A stretch of 64,000 nt of DNA, from assembly GCA_944472155.2 (NCBI GenBank), contig OX235275.1:25074436-25138435 (forward strand), written 5' to 3'. How positions within the stretch are numbered: the first letter of the stretch is position 1; each line of letters opens with the position of its first letter. The notes beneath the pieces were generated by a model that did no database searches, was not told the origin of the DNA, and saw only the letters and a program-made list of their open reading frames with translations. Both the position numbers and the translations under genes were made by a program. Source of the stretch: Trichobilharzia szidati. Taxonomy: Eukaryota; Platyhelminthes; Trematoda; Strigeidida; Schistosomatidae. Positions 12,501 through 27,100 of this stretch are shown here, piece after piece.

Positions 12501-15070
12501 ATAATGTACATTAAAATCTATAAATATGTGTTGATTTTCCTTAGTAAACGATCTGTTGCCTGGCCCTTGTCTTCCGTTGTTACACTATAACCAATGAATT
12601 CCCCACAAAACGACACCTGAACATCTATATATTGTGGGGGAATATATCGGTTATTTGTTTAAGTATTCGATTTTCAACCAATTGGTTTTGGGTTCACTAA
12701 CGTCAACTGGGCCCTCACAATGTATGGGCGTGTGTGTGTGTATGTGTGCGACTGACAGCCTAGGCTGTGAAACATATGTTCTGATTATAACTAGATATTG
12801 GCGGACAGAGTGCAAGTGATGGACTATTCTTGTAGGTCGACTTGATGAATATCACTGTCATTGTATGCCTCCTACCTAGCGATCGTCTTCCTCGACAGAT
12901 AGTTTGACCATACATAGGCGTGGTGGCGGTGGTGGTTGAATCAAAAATCTGGATTCCCAGTGTATACATCCTCTGACAGTCGAATTTAGCAAACACTTAG
13001 GGAGGTGTGGACTGATGTCTAATTGAGGTCCTTGAGGATTCTAAGAACCAGTGGCTTTGAGACTGTTGATGAAATGTGACTGAAAATCGTTCTCACTAGC
13101 GCAGATAATTTCACCCAAACTCTCCTTTCTCAAAGCCACTAAGTCGTCATAGATTTCCCGTACGTTTCTGCTTATTATTATTATTGTTTTTTTATTCCTG
13201 TACGTTCCCAGTGGAACATAGGGAGGGCTTCAAGCTAGAGGCTTAAAGTTTCAGTGGCAGTGGCATTCATTTTTACTGGATGGAGTTGCTAGCCTCATGC
13301 CCACCCAACCTTCTCTCTTTATCGGTCTTATTACCGGATTAGCGAGGTAAAGGAGCAGTGCGTCGGTGGCCGGAGATCGAACCCCGGGCCACATAAGGCG
13401 TGGTTGGTGAGCATTCTACCGCTGTGCCACCGACTCACTCTACTTATTATGGTTCTTTTGAATCTCCCCTTTTTTGTCTCTACCTTTGTGTGCTACATAG
13501 ATTGTGATAACTTCAACTGCTCCACTTCTGTGTTGTAAGGTTCTATTTTGAAACTCAATCAGTCAGGGTGGCTGACGACTGACTGATCGCTATCTGAGTT
13601 TTGTCATGGTTGTTCCAGGAGTCTACAACATGTCAGCCAGCGGTGACTAAGGATTTCAGTCCGATAGAATCAATCAATCAACGGGAACTTCGAGATAACT
13701 TCAAAAAAAAACGAAAAACAACTGATACCTGTGTTGCACGACAAGGTTTTGGCCCGTCTGGGGCTGGCTAAGCGCAGCCGCATAGTAGAGTTAACAAACA
13801 CCTTGACCATGTGAGATGATGGGTCTTGGATGGTTCGAGTGTTAGTCGTGGTGAGGAACATCATTACTGACTGACTTGGAATATAGGTAGATACATTCAA
13901 TTGACGAATCCCCAAATGGGACTAGATTCGATTGTTAGGTGTGTATGTGTGTGTGTTAATACACACTGTAAGATTGGTATTCACCTCAAAGAAAGAGTGA
14001 AAATTACTTGATGTAAGTATAAAACTTGGGCACTGTGGTAACTCCATTATCGATAAGATTTTATTTTGATAAATCACACAGTGTGTTGTACAGTAATATT
14101 TACTGATGATAACGTTTCCAGCACAATTTATTGCCACTCATAATCATATCAAGTCACTCACTCACTCACAAGTTCATGATTAGACATTTGAATAAAATCA
14201 ATGTAAGATAAAGTACATTCAGAAATAATAATATTTGTGTTATCAATCAAATACAATCAGATGGGAAATAAGACGAGTGTTTTTATAGTCAAAATCAGTA
14301 ACTTGTTATAATGTTATGATGTACGTGAATTGAACTGAAATAGAATTTTAAGATTATTTATTATCCTCCTTTGATTTGACTGGTGGTAATAATATCTTCG
14401 GTATCTCTGGTATTTGCGTTGAGTCACTTCTATCGCAAATGTTGGGTGTAGATTCACTCGATGAACCAGGATTCAGTAATCAATCTCGTTCTCCATCTAC
14501 CTATACCACTTCTTCGAATTTTAACCCTTTCCCACCTTATTGTGTGGTTGTGTGTTAATGCATACAGTGCAATGAGGTGCTGAGTTTCTTTTAATACTTT
14601 CTTCTCGGGGTCAACCATTCTTACCTTAGCTGAATTCTTATGTTCTGATAATCTCACTACTCATGATCTACTAGATTGACCTATGTGGTTGACCTCATTC
14701 GCAGTCATTGCAAGGTATTTTGTAAATTATATCTTTTTTCCTAATTTTCTCAACCTACAGAGTCCTTTAGCCTACAGAGCTTGTCCCCTGCCTGAGTGAG
14801 TTTGTAGGTTTGAATGTCACCCTAGTTCTTGCTTTGTTGGGAATCCTACCTAGGGTCTCAGATGTCCCCTCCATTTCTGATATGGTAAAATTGTAGATGT
14901 CCTATATTCTTTCTTATTTATGTTATCATTATTGGTTTCACCATCATTTTTATTTTGCTTTTGACCTTTGTTGATATTCCTAATAAATTTTCCAGGATAG
15001 TTAGTTATTTAACACCATCGCCTACCTACCTACCTGCCTACCCTTCTGTCAGTTTAGATTATCTCGTTTG

Positions 15071-15117
<47 letters not shown>

Positions 15118-18100
15118 TTCTACTTTAACAGTTATATGTTCAAGCCAATCAAGATGAGAATTTGCTGAATGAAAGAAAAATGGTTACTCAAGGAATTAGT
15201 TATGCAAGTGACTCGGTGAAATCATTACACCGAGCAGTGATGAATTCTTCCACAGTAGAAGAGTCTCTCAGAACTGATTTCTTACAACGAGTGCGTAGAG
15301 TAACCAATGAACAGTTGAAATTGAATTATAAGGTAAGATTTATATTATTACTATTATTATCATTATTATATTATTCCCTTGGGTTCCGAGTGGAACACTG
15401 GGCTTCCGCAACACATCTCCACTCTGTTTTATTTTCCGCTATCCGCTTTAGCTGGTCCCACGAATGCCTATAATCTCTCATCTCCTCGTCATACCATTTC
15501 CTACATGTCACTTCTGAGGTGATGACCGACTTGTCGTTTCCCGTTGGGGTTCTACTCGAGCCATGTCCTGCACTGAGCGCGATGTCATTCGATGATCTCG
15601 TCACTGGTGTGTGCCCAATCCACCTCCATTTTCTCCTACATGCTGGCTGAGCGATATGTAGTTGGTTAGTTTTTTCCCATAGTTTCTTGTAGCTAATTGT
15701 TTCTCTCTGGCCATTTGATCTTCAAAGTGGAGTCATCGAAAGGGGCAGCTGTTGATAAAAGTCGGAAGTATGCTGCTGGAGATGCCTGTCGTGATGTGCT
15801 GACCAAGTTTCTGACCCATATAGAAGAACTGACTGACTGACTGACTTCACATTCGTTTTGGTAATCCGACTCTTGTTCTTTATGCTGGTTGAGCGCAGAA
15901 GATTTCCAAACTGATTTGAGGGTGATGAAGGTGTATCTTGCCTTTTCGATGCTGGCTGGATTTCTCATCTTCAGCCGTGGCGTGTGCCTGTGGTTGATGC
16001 TTCCCTGTTGATAGTGATTAGTGCTGATTGTTGTTGCTGTTGTCGGTTGGTTATCTTCGTCGTCCCCGTCTTCTCCATGTTCACGTGGAGTCCTGTTATC
16101 GCTGCCTGCTTCTTCAGCTAGTTTGTAGGTTTTCGCCTGCCTGTAAGTCTTCGAGTTTATGTGACATTAAACGAAATAAGTTATCCGTGAAATCCAGACC
16201 TTCTAGAGTCTTCTAATCGGTCCAACGTATACCTGTCTTCTCGCTCCCCACAGACGACTGTCTGACGCATAAACCACTCCACCAGTTGGGAATATCATCG
16301 GTGGTATTAGGCAGGCAGCCTTATCTTACTCCTATATTCACTTTAAACGCTTGCCTGAGTTTTCCGTTGTGTGGGTCATCTGACACGTAGCATTGTCGTA
16401 TAGCTGTCAAATGAGGTTGATAAATATTTGGTGCATTGTGTAGTGTTGAAGTAATTTCCAAATTACTTCTCGGTCAACGCTGTCTGTCGAAGGCCTTTTA
16501 AAAGTCGATGAAATTGAAGTCTCTACTCTTGGTTAACAGGGATTTGATTGGTTGTTGTTCCAGATTAAGACACGAGCTGATTAGCATCAATTAGAATACC
16601 ATTGGAAAACCATTTGGCGGGGTGGGGGAGGAGGAGTACTGGACGCAGCTATTTTTTCCTAGTTTTATCCTCTCAGTGGCTGAATGGTCTGCGAAATAGT
16701 CTTGTAACCTGAAGCTTCTGGGCTCGAACCATGGTGGGTGGTGCATACTGATGAGAAGTCTCCAACTAGGACGAAACAGCTGAGTCCAGTACTTCATGCT
16801 GATTTTCCAATGACTTCTCTAACTGATATTAGTCAGTTCGTGAGGAAATCTTGTATTATTATTATTATTATTATTGTTCCCTTGGGTTCCTAGTGGAACA
16901 TAGGGCTTCAACTGCACGTCTCCACTTGCTTCTGTCTTCTGCTGTACTTTTCACCTACATCCATGTTAATCCATACTGTTTCAGTTCCTCATCACACGAT
17001 CTCCTCCATGTCACCCTTGGACGTCCCACTCGCCGCTTCCCTTTCGGGTTCCACTCGAGCTATGGCCTGACGCGCGATGTCACCCAACGGCCTCCTCAGC
17101 GAGTGTTCAATCCATCTCCACTTTTTCCTGCATATTTGTTGGACGATTGGTTCCTGTTTTGTTCGTTCCCATAGCTTCTTGTTTGTGATTCTTTCCGGCC
17201 ATCTGATCTTCAGTATAGAGCGAAGACAGTTAGTTGTTGATAAAGGTGTGCAACAGGCTGTTGGAAATATTCTTGGTGACCCGCCAAGTTTCTGATCCAT
17301 AGTATAGAAGAACTGACTGACTTGACGTTTGTATTAAAAATCCGAATTTTGTTGTTGATGCTGATTTGAGTGAGGAAGATTTCCAGATTGGTTTCAGGTT
17401 GATGAATGTGTTTCTCGCCTTCCCGATTCTCGATTTGACATCCTCGTCCGTTCCTCCTGTAGTTGAGACAATGCTCCCTCCCTAGATAAGTGAATGAAGT
17501 AACCTCTTTCAAATCCCTCCCGTTGATCGTGATTGGCGCTGGGAGGAAATCTTGTAACCAATCAAGTTCATTGTCTCATCAGTTAATAGTTCACTTTATT
17601 ATTATTATTATTGTGTTATTTGCATGAAATTATAAATAATTCATATTTTAATAATTTTTAATTTATTTATATTTAGCGTATGAATGTTCAATTCACATCG
17701 TTTGAATATGAATCTGATTATGTGAGTAAAGCTCATTTACTTGTTGAAAAGTTATTAGCTCTGGGTTTAGCCTACAAAACACCGTGAGTGTTGTTCATTT
17801 CATCAACAGTTTTCTTCTTTTTCTTTTTAAATTTCGGGTTTAATGCTTCGCAAATTTGATTCATTTTTTTTCTAAAAAGTTTACCCATGAATCGACAATG
17901 AGTTAGAGAAGAACCACCGTTGAAACCAACAGCTATTTCGTCCTCCTAGTTCGGGATTTTTCAGCATTACGCACCACCTATCACCCCATCGGGGAGAGAG
18001 AGAGAGTCAAACTCAGGATCTCCAGGTGACAAGGCGAACTCGTAGACCATCTAGCCACTATAAATCCGATCAAACAGTCGATCAGTTCTAACTCCTCTGC

Positions 18101-21100
18101 CGATTCGTGATATAACAGCGTGTGTGAGACCGCCAACCAATGTCATTATTGGCGAGTATTTTTGTCTTCACACACACATCCAACTTGGTGGTGAACCCTG
18201 CTGGTCATGAATTCCCAGTAGAATTTCAGCCAACTTCATCCTGTCTGTAATCAGTCATACTGTGATGGTATGATACAGGCAATGGGTTCCAATGGAATAT
18301 TATTCCCACAGTTCACTACCGCATTAGCAACAGAATACTCTATATGTGTATTTGAACATTCTATATGTCGTGTCGTTTAATGGAAACCAAAATCACACAC
18401 GCTCAGTGATGATTGGTTAAAGAATATAAACTGTATAGATATAGATGGCTGCTTGATCACTTAAAAATATACCTTGGCTTCCGTGTCTTACCTTCTGCTG
18501 TTACAATACTAGTGATTTTATTTTATTTATTCCTTCACTTTCCCAGTGGAACATAGGGCTTCAAGCTAGTGGCTTGGAGTTTCTGTAGCAGTGTTTATTT
18601 TTACAGGATGCCCAACCTTTCCTCTTTACCAGCTTTATTTCTGGCTTAGCGAGGTAAAGGAGTGCGTCGGTCAGTCGGGGATCGAACCCCGGACCATGTG
18701 CATGGTCGGCGAGCATCCTAACCGCTATGCTACCGACTCACACAATACTAGTGAAGACTGGGCTAATTTCTAAGTGTGTTGGTTTGCAGGGAGGAAAGTG
18801 ACTGATTTAAAGATTGACAACGAACTGACCAGAGTTACAGAACCACTGGAAAACCACCACCAGGGAGCTTAGCTGGATAACAGTTTCGTCCTTCTTTGGG
18901 ACTGTTTAGAAGCACGCACGAATGACTTCACGGCTGGGGCGGGGGAAGATGTTCGAACCCAGGACCTTCAGGTCACGAGGCGAATGGGGTTGTCATTCAG
19001 CTTCTGGGACGGAATCCAGTGGTTCATGTTTTCGTGATATATGTATATAGCACGACTTGGGAAGTACCATCAGCCCCAACGGGTTGATCTCCGATGAAAT
19101 CTCAGCACGAATACAGAGGGCTAGGTTCGCATATGCCAGTTTACACCGTCTCTGGCGTAGACGTGATATCCGGCTATCGACCAAAGGGCAGGTGTACTGC
19201 TCAAAAGTCCGCTCCGTCCTCCTTTATGGCTGTGAGACCTGGTCATTGAGAGTGGAAGACATGAAAAGACCGGATAGCTATATTTGATCATTGGTGCCTG
19301 CGTTCTATCTCCCGTGTGAAGTGGTATAATCAGGTGAGCAATATTGAGGTTAGGCGTCGAGTGCTAGGTAAGGCGGGGAAATCAGTCGACGAGACTGTGA
19401 AATTACATCGACTGAGATGGTTAGGACATGTGCTACGTATGCCTAGTCATTGCCTTCCTCGACAATGGGCAATGTTAGCTGATATAGGGCCAGGCTGGAA
19501 AAGAGCTAGCGGCGGTCAAACGAAAACATGGCACCAGTCAATGAAATCCACAACAGTTAGTCTAAGCCATGTAGGAAGATGTAGACTTCCCGACTGGTTG
19601 GGGTCCTCGAGACGGTAAAAACCAATGGTTGGAAACAATTGGTGACATGGCTCAAAGTGATCGTTCTCAATGGCGCAGATGCATCCACTCCTTGTGACTT
19701 ATGATTTCCAATGAAACTGTTTTGTTCTTCGTTATTACTATTCCTTTGTCTCACACCTCTGTTTACTGTCTCTGTATTATGCATTTCTCCTACTTTCTTC
19801 TCTTGCTTTGTGTGCTACAGGATGGAGTGTGACGACTTGAACTGCCGCACATCGGTGCAAAGTTCTATGTCGAAGACCGACCGACCGATAGCACGACCCC
19901 ATCTGTCACTGGGGAGCATCTATTCTCGCATATAGCCTGATGTACTCAACTGGCTAGGACTTTTAGCTAGAACTCTAAACAACTCCATCGCGTCACGACT
20001 TTTCACTAGAACCCAGGTAACTGCCTACCTGAATTATGGCCAATCGCTAGTGAGCATGAATTTGATATTCTTGAGCTGATGTCTGTTAGCGAACCGTTGG
20101 AAGACCTGGGAGTGTTGGATACAGCTGTTTTCTCAGCCTAATTTAGAACTTTTCAACAGTACGTACCCACCGGGGTTCGAACTCAGTACCTCTGGTTACT
20201 AAATTGATATGGTGTTATGAGTGGCGATAATTTGTGCTCGAAACCTTGTCATCTAGTTGTTAAAACTGCATCATCACTGTGTGATATTTAAAATAAACTT
20301 GTCTGATATGAAATTACATGCTACCACCACAGTGCCCATGTTCTACACTTACATAAGTTGTTGGGTTCGATAAAATAAAACAGTCAGCTTCTCTAAATGT
20401 GCGCCACACCGTCAAAATCAACACGGTGGATATGCTGCAACCCCCTTGTCTGTTCTGTTATTACCAGAAAGAGTAGGAAGTAATTCATCCTTCATCAAAC
20501 GTACTTGTAAGGGGAGTGAGAAGACAGGAATACGTTAGGCCGCTGATAAGAGAAGATTCCAGGAGGTTTGAACTTCGCTAACGGTATGTAGTCTAATGTC
20601 ACATAAACTAGAAGACTTTTGATGTGGTTGTGTTCTCTGAGCTGGATGAATAGTTAATTTGCGAAGCTTTCATCACTCTACTAGGTGACATCTTCAGAGC
20701 ATACTTCAATTTGAAGAAGTGAGCTTTTAGATTTCTTCTAGAAAATTTTAGAAGCTTGGCATTCCAGTGAATCATCAATCAATAGACACATCGAGATTGA
20801 CAAAATTTATCAACCTATAAGAAAGAAACCTCACACACACACAAAGGGTCAAAGTGCAAGTCAAAGAAACAATCAGTTCCAATACAAGTAGCCTAGAAGG
20901 TGTGAAAACATACAAAAACAACCAATCACGTCCAAGGTCACTGGGAGAGATGATTAATAAACTCGTGGAGAAATCTAATAGCTCACTTCTTCAAATTGAA
21001 GTATGCGCTGAAGATGTCACCCAGTAGGGGGATGAAAGCTTCGCAAATTAACTATTCATCCAGCTCAGAGAACACAACCACATCAAAATCATCCACCTGA

Positions 21101-24100
21101 GCTACAAATCTTCTCCACCATACTCGAAAACTTAGTGGTAAAAGCCAACAAGTTGGCAGATGAAGCAGCCAGTGAAGGCATGATTTCAAGAAAACATAGA
21201 GAAAAGAGAAAGCGAGGTAATAAAGGTACCTAACTATCTACAACTACAACAAGCACCAATCACTATCCATGGGGAAATGTAAAAGAGGTCCTTTCCTCCA
21301 CTTATCTGGGCAACGTCGTTCCAACTACAGGCGACAGCACGGATGAGGATGTGAAAACCAGCCGTAATCTGAAAAGCAAGACAGGCCGGTGCATTAATCT
21401 CAAGTTGGTATGGAAGTCTGTTGCACTCCACAGCACAAAGAAGAAGATTGGTATTTTCAACACCCAACGTTAAGTCAGTCAGGTAGTCAGTTCTTCTATA
21501 TGGGTCAGAAACTTGACTTACGCCTCACGAAAACATTTTCAACAAGATACAGAGTTCCACCAACAGCTGCTTCTTTCTCTGGCTCCGTACTGAAGATTGT
21601 ATGACAGGCTAGAAAGAATTAGCAACAGGGAAGACCTTGAGAACTAACTTAATCAGGAGTCTACTGTTCAACAGATATGCCGAAGTCAATTGAGATGAAC
21701 GGGATAAACACTGTGAATAGAGACTATTGAGTGACGTCGCGCGCGTGCACGCCAGGCGATCTTTCGCCTGTTTGTTTGTCTGTCTGTCTGGTTTCACAAC
21801 GTAGAACTTTGCACCGGTGTGCAGCAGTTCCAGTCGTCACACTTCACTCAGCACACAAAGCAAGAGAAGAAAGTAAAAACAAATGCAAAATAGAGACAAT
21901 AAAGAGAGAGATGAGGCAAAAAGGATAGTAACAGCGAAAAACAATATAGTTTTATTGGATATTGTAAGTCACAAGAAGTGAATGCATCTACACCAGCCAC
22001 TGAGAACGATCACTTTGAATCAACCATATCACCAATTGTCTTCAGCCTTCATTGGTGTTTACTATCCCGAGGACCCCAATCAGGAAGTCTAAGTGGTTAG
22101 CTTAAAGTTAGTGTTGTGGATTCCATTGACTGAAGAAGTCATGTTTTGGTTTGACCACCAGTGGTTCTTTTCCAACCTGATCCATCCAATGTCAGCTAAT
22201 ATTGCCCGTTGTCGAGGAAGGCGATCGATGGCCAGGCATGAGTAACACATGTCCTAACTATCTCAGTTGATGAAGCTTCACAGCCTCGTCGATTGATTTC
22301 CCATCCCTCCTTAGCTAGCACTCGACCGATGCCTAACCTCAATATTGCTCACCTGATTATACCACTTCACACGGGCGATAGGACGCAGGCACCTATGATC
22401 AAAGGCAGCTAGCCAGCCTTTTCATGTCTTCCACTCTCAATGGTCAGGTCTCACAGCCATAAAGGAGGACGGAGCGGACTGATGAGCAGTACACACGCCC
22501 TTTGGTCGATAGCCGGATATCACGTCTACGCCAGAGACGGCGGAAACTAGCATATGCGAAACTAGCTTTCTGTATCCGTGCTGAGATTTCGGTGGTGATT
22601 AACCCGATGCGGCTTATGCAGCTTCCCAAATAAGTGAATTGGCCAACACGCTCTAATTAATTTTTTTGATTATAGCTTGATTCCACACCGTATTTTTGGT
22701 ACAAGTATGGGATTTCCAGCATGTGATATCAGTAGCCCACTTCATTCCCTATTTCTAAGCTAGGAGTCAATGTAGTGCAGTCCAGTCCTGTAACATCATC
22801 TTACATTTGGCGGAAGCGAATCGATTGCCAAACATTCGCGGATTGCTGCTCTTTGAGGTATTCAGAAGACTCTGCACTTTGTCAGCGTCTTCATCTAGGA
22901 GGACTATATCATCTGCATATTCTAAGTTAACGAGATTATTCCCTGGTGGGAACAAGTCAATCTCTGAGTCACTGAAGTGAGTTAGGGTTAAGTCCATTAG
23001 TACATATATGATGCAATTGAATGGGAATGGGGATAGTGGGCATCCCTGACGGACACCACTAGTTGTCACCAGTTCATATGACAACTCGCCGTAAGCTCTC
23101 ACCTGGCTGGCTGCATGAGTTCGAGTAGAGTGCCTTGATCAGTGCAATGTATTTTCTCGGCATTCTCTTTACAGCCAAGTATCGCCAGAGTACCTCCAGG
23201 TTGACAGAATCGAATGCCACCTTTAAGTCAAGAAATATAACGATTGCTGAACACTGGTAAGTATACGTATGCCCCGTTCCAGAATCTGTCTAAGGGTGAA
23301 GATATGATCAATACACCCTCTTCCTGGTTGTCCCGTGTTTGTTCCTCCCGAGAACCACTTAGTCTACGCAATATTATTGAGCCTAGGACTTTAGATACTA
23401 TATTAGTCACAGGAAGACTTGTCTCCCTTGTTGTATATCGAGATAATCAATGACTAACACCAACCCGACGGGACTTCCTCTGATTCTTAGACGCTTCCTA
23501 GTACACCTCAGTTAACATAAACAGTCAACTGTCTCCGCCATCCTTAAACACCTTTGGAGTCAATTCCATCAAGTCCTGCTGCTCTGCCTCGTTTCACATT
23601 AGTGACAGCCTTAGTAACTACATTTGAGGACGCAGGACCTGTGTCTATATCCCATTCAGGGAGGAGGTGTTGGATGTGTTCGGTAGGTTGAGTGTGGCCG
23701 TAGGCCGATTAAACTGCTCCTCAAAGTGTTCTTTCCACCGTTCTAGTCTTCTATCCTGGGAACGATCTCTCGAGTGTGGTACCTGGATGGGAAACAACGA
23801 GCTAGCTGGTCATTGGTCCGAGTGTGTGACGTAGGGTAAGAGATCGTGTCAGGTGGAGATTATAAGAGTTTATAGGTAATCGAGAAGCCAGATAAAAAGA
23901 GGACTTCAGGAAACAGGATGAAACGGGAGGATGTGCTATGTCAGGCCCTCCTATGTTCCACTCGGAACTCAAGGGAATCATACATGTATGTAAATAGTCT
24001 AGTATTTATACGTATGTATGTATACATATTTTTATTGGTTTCTGAACAATTTTCTCACTCTGTCTGATTATTATTCACTTTTTTTTGTCTTTCTGATTTT

Positions 24101-27100
24101 CTCTCTCTTAGTGATGGATTGATATGCATGTCAACAGAAAATGTCTCTGATGTAAATTTTTCAAGACAGAATATTGTCTTGTTGAAAAGTGACAAGTCAA
24201 CTTTATACTTGACCAGGTAGGTTGGTAGGTGGTAACTGGGTGCACGTGAATGTGAGACAATGATCGCCCTTTTTTTAAAATTCTTCTTCCAAATAGAGTT
24301 GTGTTGTTCACAGGACATGTGTGTTAGAGAACCATTGGAGGCCAAGTTAAACTTTGAGTACCACTAACTACTAATTACCAAATGGAGTGTGACCGCACCA
24401 ATGACCTTGACACGCGCACTGAGCACCTTAGTGAAACCTGGCAAATGATATTGTCATCATCAATAAAATATACTCATTGAAGTGTTATGCTATGCTATTA
24501 AATGGGATATCTTGAAAACTACAGCTTAGGTTTGGGAAAGATTAAGGTACGCTTTAAGCCAAGGACTTCAGGTGAACATAGAGAAAACAGAGGTGATGAA
24601 GATTCCCGGCCAACACCACCATTAGCAGCAGCAACAACAACAACAGACAACAATCAGCATAAATGGAAGGAACCTAAAAGAAACAACCTCCACTACCTAC
24701 CTACCTACCTACCTGGAAAGCATCGTTTCAACTACAGGCGAAACTGACGAGGATATCAAAGCAAGAATCGGAAAAGCAAGACAAGCTTTCACTACTCTCA
24801 AGTCTGTGTGCAGGAGGTCAACAGCACTCAGCATCAAAATGATAATAAGATCCGAATTTTCAACTCCGATGTGAGGTCAATGCTACCATACGGATCAGAG
24901 ACTTGGCCAGCGCGTCATAAAAAGCATCTCAAACAAACTGCAGACCTTCATTAACAGTTGTCTTCGCTCAATACTCAAGATCAGATAGCCAGAAAAGATC
25001 AGCAACAGAGATCTCTGGCAATGAGCGAACCAACACAGCAGGAACCGATTGTGAAACAAATAGGTAGGAAGAAATGGAGATGGATTGGCCATACTCTGAG
25101 GAAGCCATCAAGTGACATCACTAGACAAGCCATTGCTCGAGTGGAACCCGAAAGGGAAGTGGCGAGTTGGTGGTCAGTGCAAGGGTGACTTGGAGGAGGT
25201 TATACAATCATATCATGATTATGAGCAATAGTTTATGCTCGAAACGTCATCAGTTAATATTACTGTATAACCACACTGTGTCATTTATCAAAATAAAATC
25301 TTATCCATAATGGAATTATACTCGGTTGATACTCCAAACTAAAACTGAGATCTATTTTCATGACATGTGAGAGAAAGGTATCCTCTGTAACACATTTAAA
25401 CAGTTTTTATGGTTTTTCATAAAGGCATATATTCCATACACAAAAATGTCTCCTTCACGTGACTGGTGGCTTCGAGGTCATTCGCTGATTGGTGGTAGTT
25501 AATGGTGCTTAAAGTTTTACTTTGCCTCATTGGAAAACCAGCCACGGTGAGTACTACCAGACACCTAGCTGTTTCGCCAGCCTAATTTGTGACTCTGCTT
25601 CATCAGTACGCACCCACCCCATTGCCACGGTTTGAATCCAGGACCTTCTGGTTACAAGGTGAGTTTGTAGACGATTATGCCACTCATTGAGACCCTATCC
25701 AATGGCCAGTTCATGAATTCCAAGTTGTGCCAATTCACGATATAGCGCAACTGGCACTAGTCAATGAGAATAAAGCAAGAACAACAGTTTTTGCAGAATA
25801 GTATGATACCATCACTCATTTCGTCGGCTTCTCATCAGATGCGTACAGCCTAAATACAATTATTGTTAAGTTTATGTACAGAAAAGTTTAAACATACTTG
25901 CCGATTTTTCATGATGTCAGTTGAGAGGAATTTCTGGAATTAGTGAACAGTGCTCAGAAAATTACGCTGACATAGTTTTTACACAGGGAGTTCACGTTTA
26001 AACAAAGTAAATGTATGCATACAATTTTAAAGGAGTTACGTTATAAAGACAAGAGGTGCGTAAGATGATGGGTGACTAACACATTGAATAACAATGTACT
26101 GAGTTCAACTCAAATCATAGAAACTAGAGGCAAGCAAAATTACACTATGTGAAAGTGATGGTGGTGGGGGGGGGGTTGAGGCTAAAGCCGAAGATTACGT
26201 AATCTTTGATTGGACACCAGTAACTAGTGTGATGTGTCTAGTCCTTTCTTTGGTGCACACTGATTTCTATCAGTCAGGTTTGCAATGTGACCACCATTCT
26301 AGGTGGCTCGCCATCGCGGTGTACATTGATTTAATGATATTAGATGGTTGTAGGCAGTCGGCCACAGGAAGCCTTGCCTGACCTAGGTTTCGTGCTAGTT
26401 GGCACTCATCAGCAAGGCATATCTGCAACCTTGAAGGAACTCATGTCCCTTCTGAAATTCGAACCCGCGTCACTGACAGAATTCAGTGTGCACCAAAGAA
26501 AGGACTAGTCACACACTACACTAGTTACTAGTGTCCAATCAAAATACCCATTACAGTCCTACAGGAGGTCAAACGCGAGCCCGAATAGCTCAGGGGTAAC
26601 GTCTCTGACTGCAGCACTGGTTGACGTGGGTTCGAATCTCAGAATAGATATTAGTTCCTTCAGGGTCACAGATCCGACTTGCTGGCACGTGCCAACCAGC
26701 ACGAAACCTTGGTCAGGTAAGGCTTCCTGTGGCCGATTGCCTCCAACCATCTAATATCATCAGAATACATAATCAAATGAAAGAGAGAATAAAAACATCC
26801 AGTTACCAGGGAAAATCAGGTTGCATGCGTTTGTTGGTGATTGCTTCGGCAAACTTGAGGAGAACTCAGGTTTTTTGTCCACTGATAATTTTAAAGGAAT
26901 TCACGATTTCCACCTCATGACCCGTATCAGGAGAGATGCCTACTAGTTGTACTATTATAAGCTTTTGTTCCCGTGAGACGTAGACTTTTCAGTAAATCGG
27001 AGGCGTACCCTTCTTTCTGTTCTCCCAATGTAACTGCTCCCACAGATACACATAAATTTGTATACATAGTTGTAGTTAACATGATGAGAAGGGTATCTGT

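Noticed and set aside
15074..15113. CRISPR or functional array
   Set aside because: A plain TA microsatellite; no repeat-spacer structure exists anywhere in the window.
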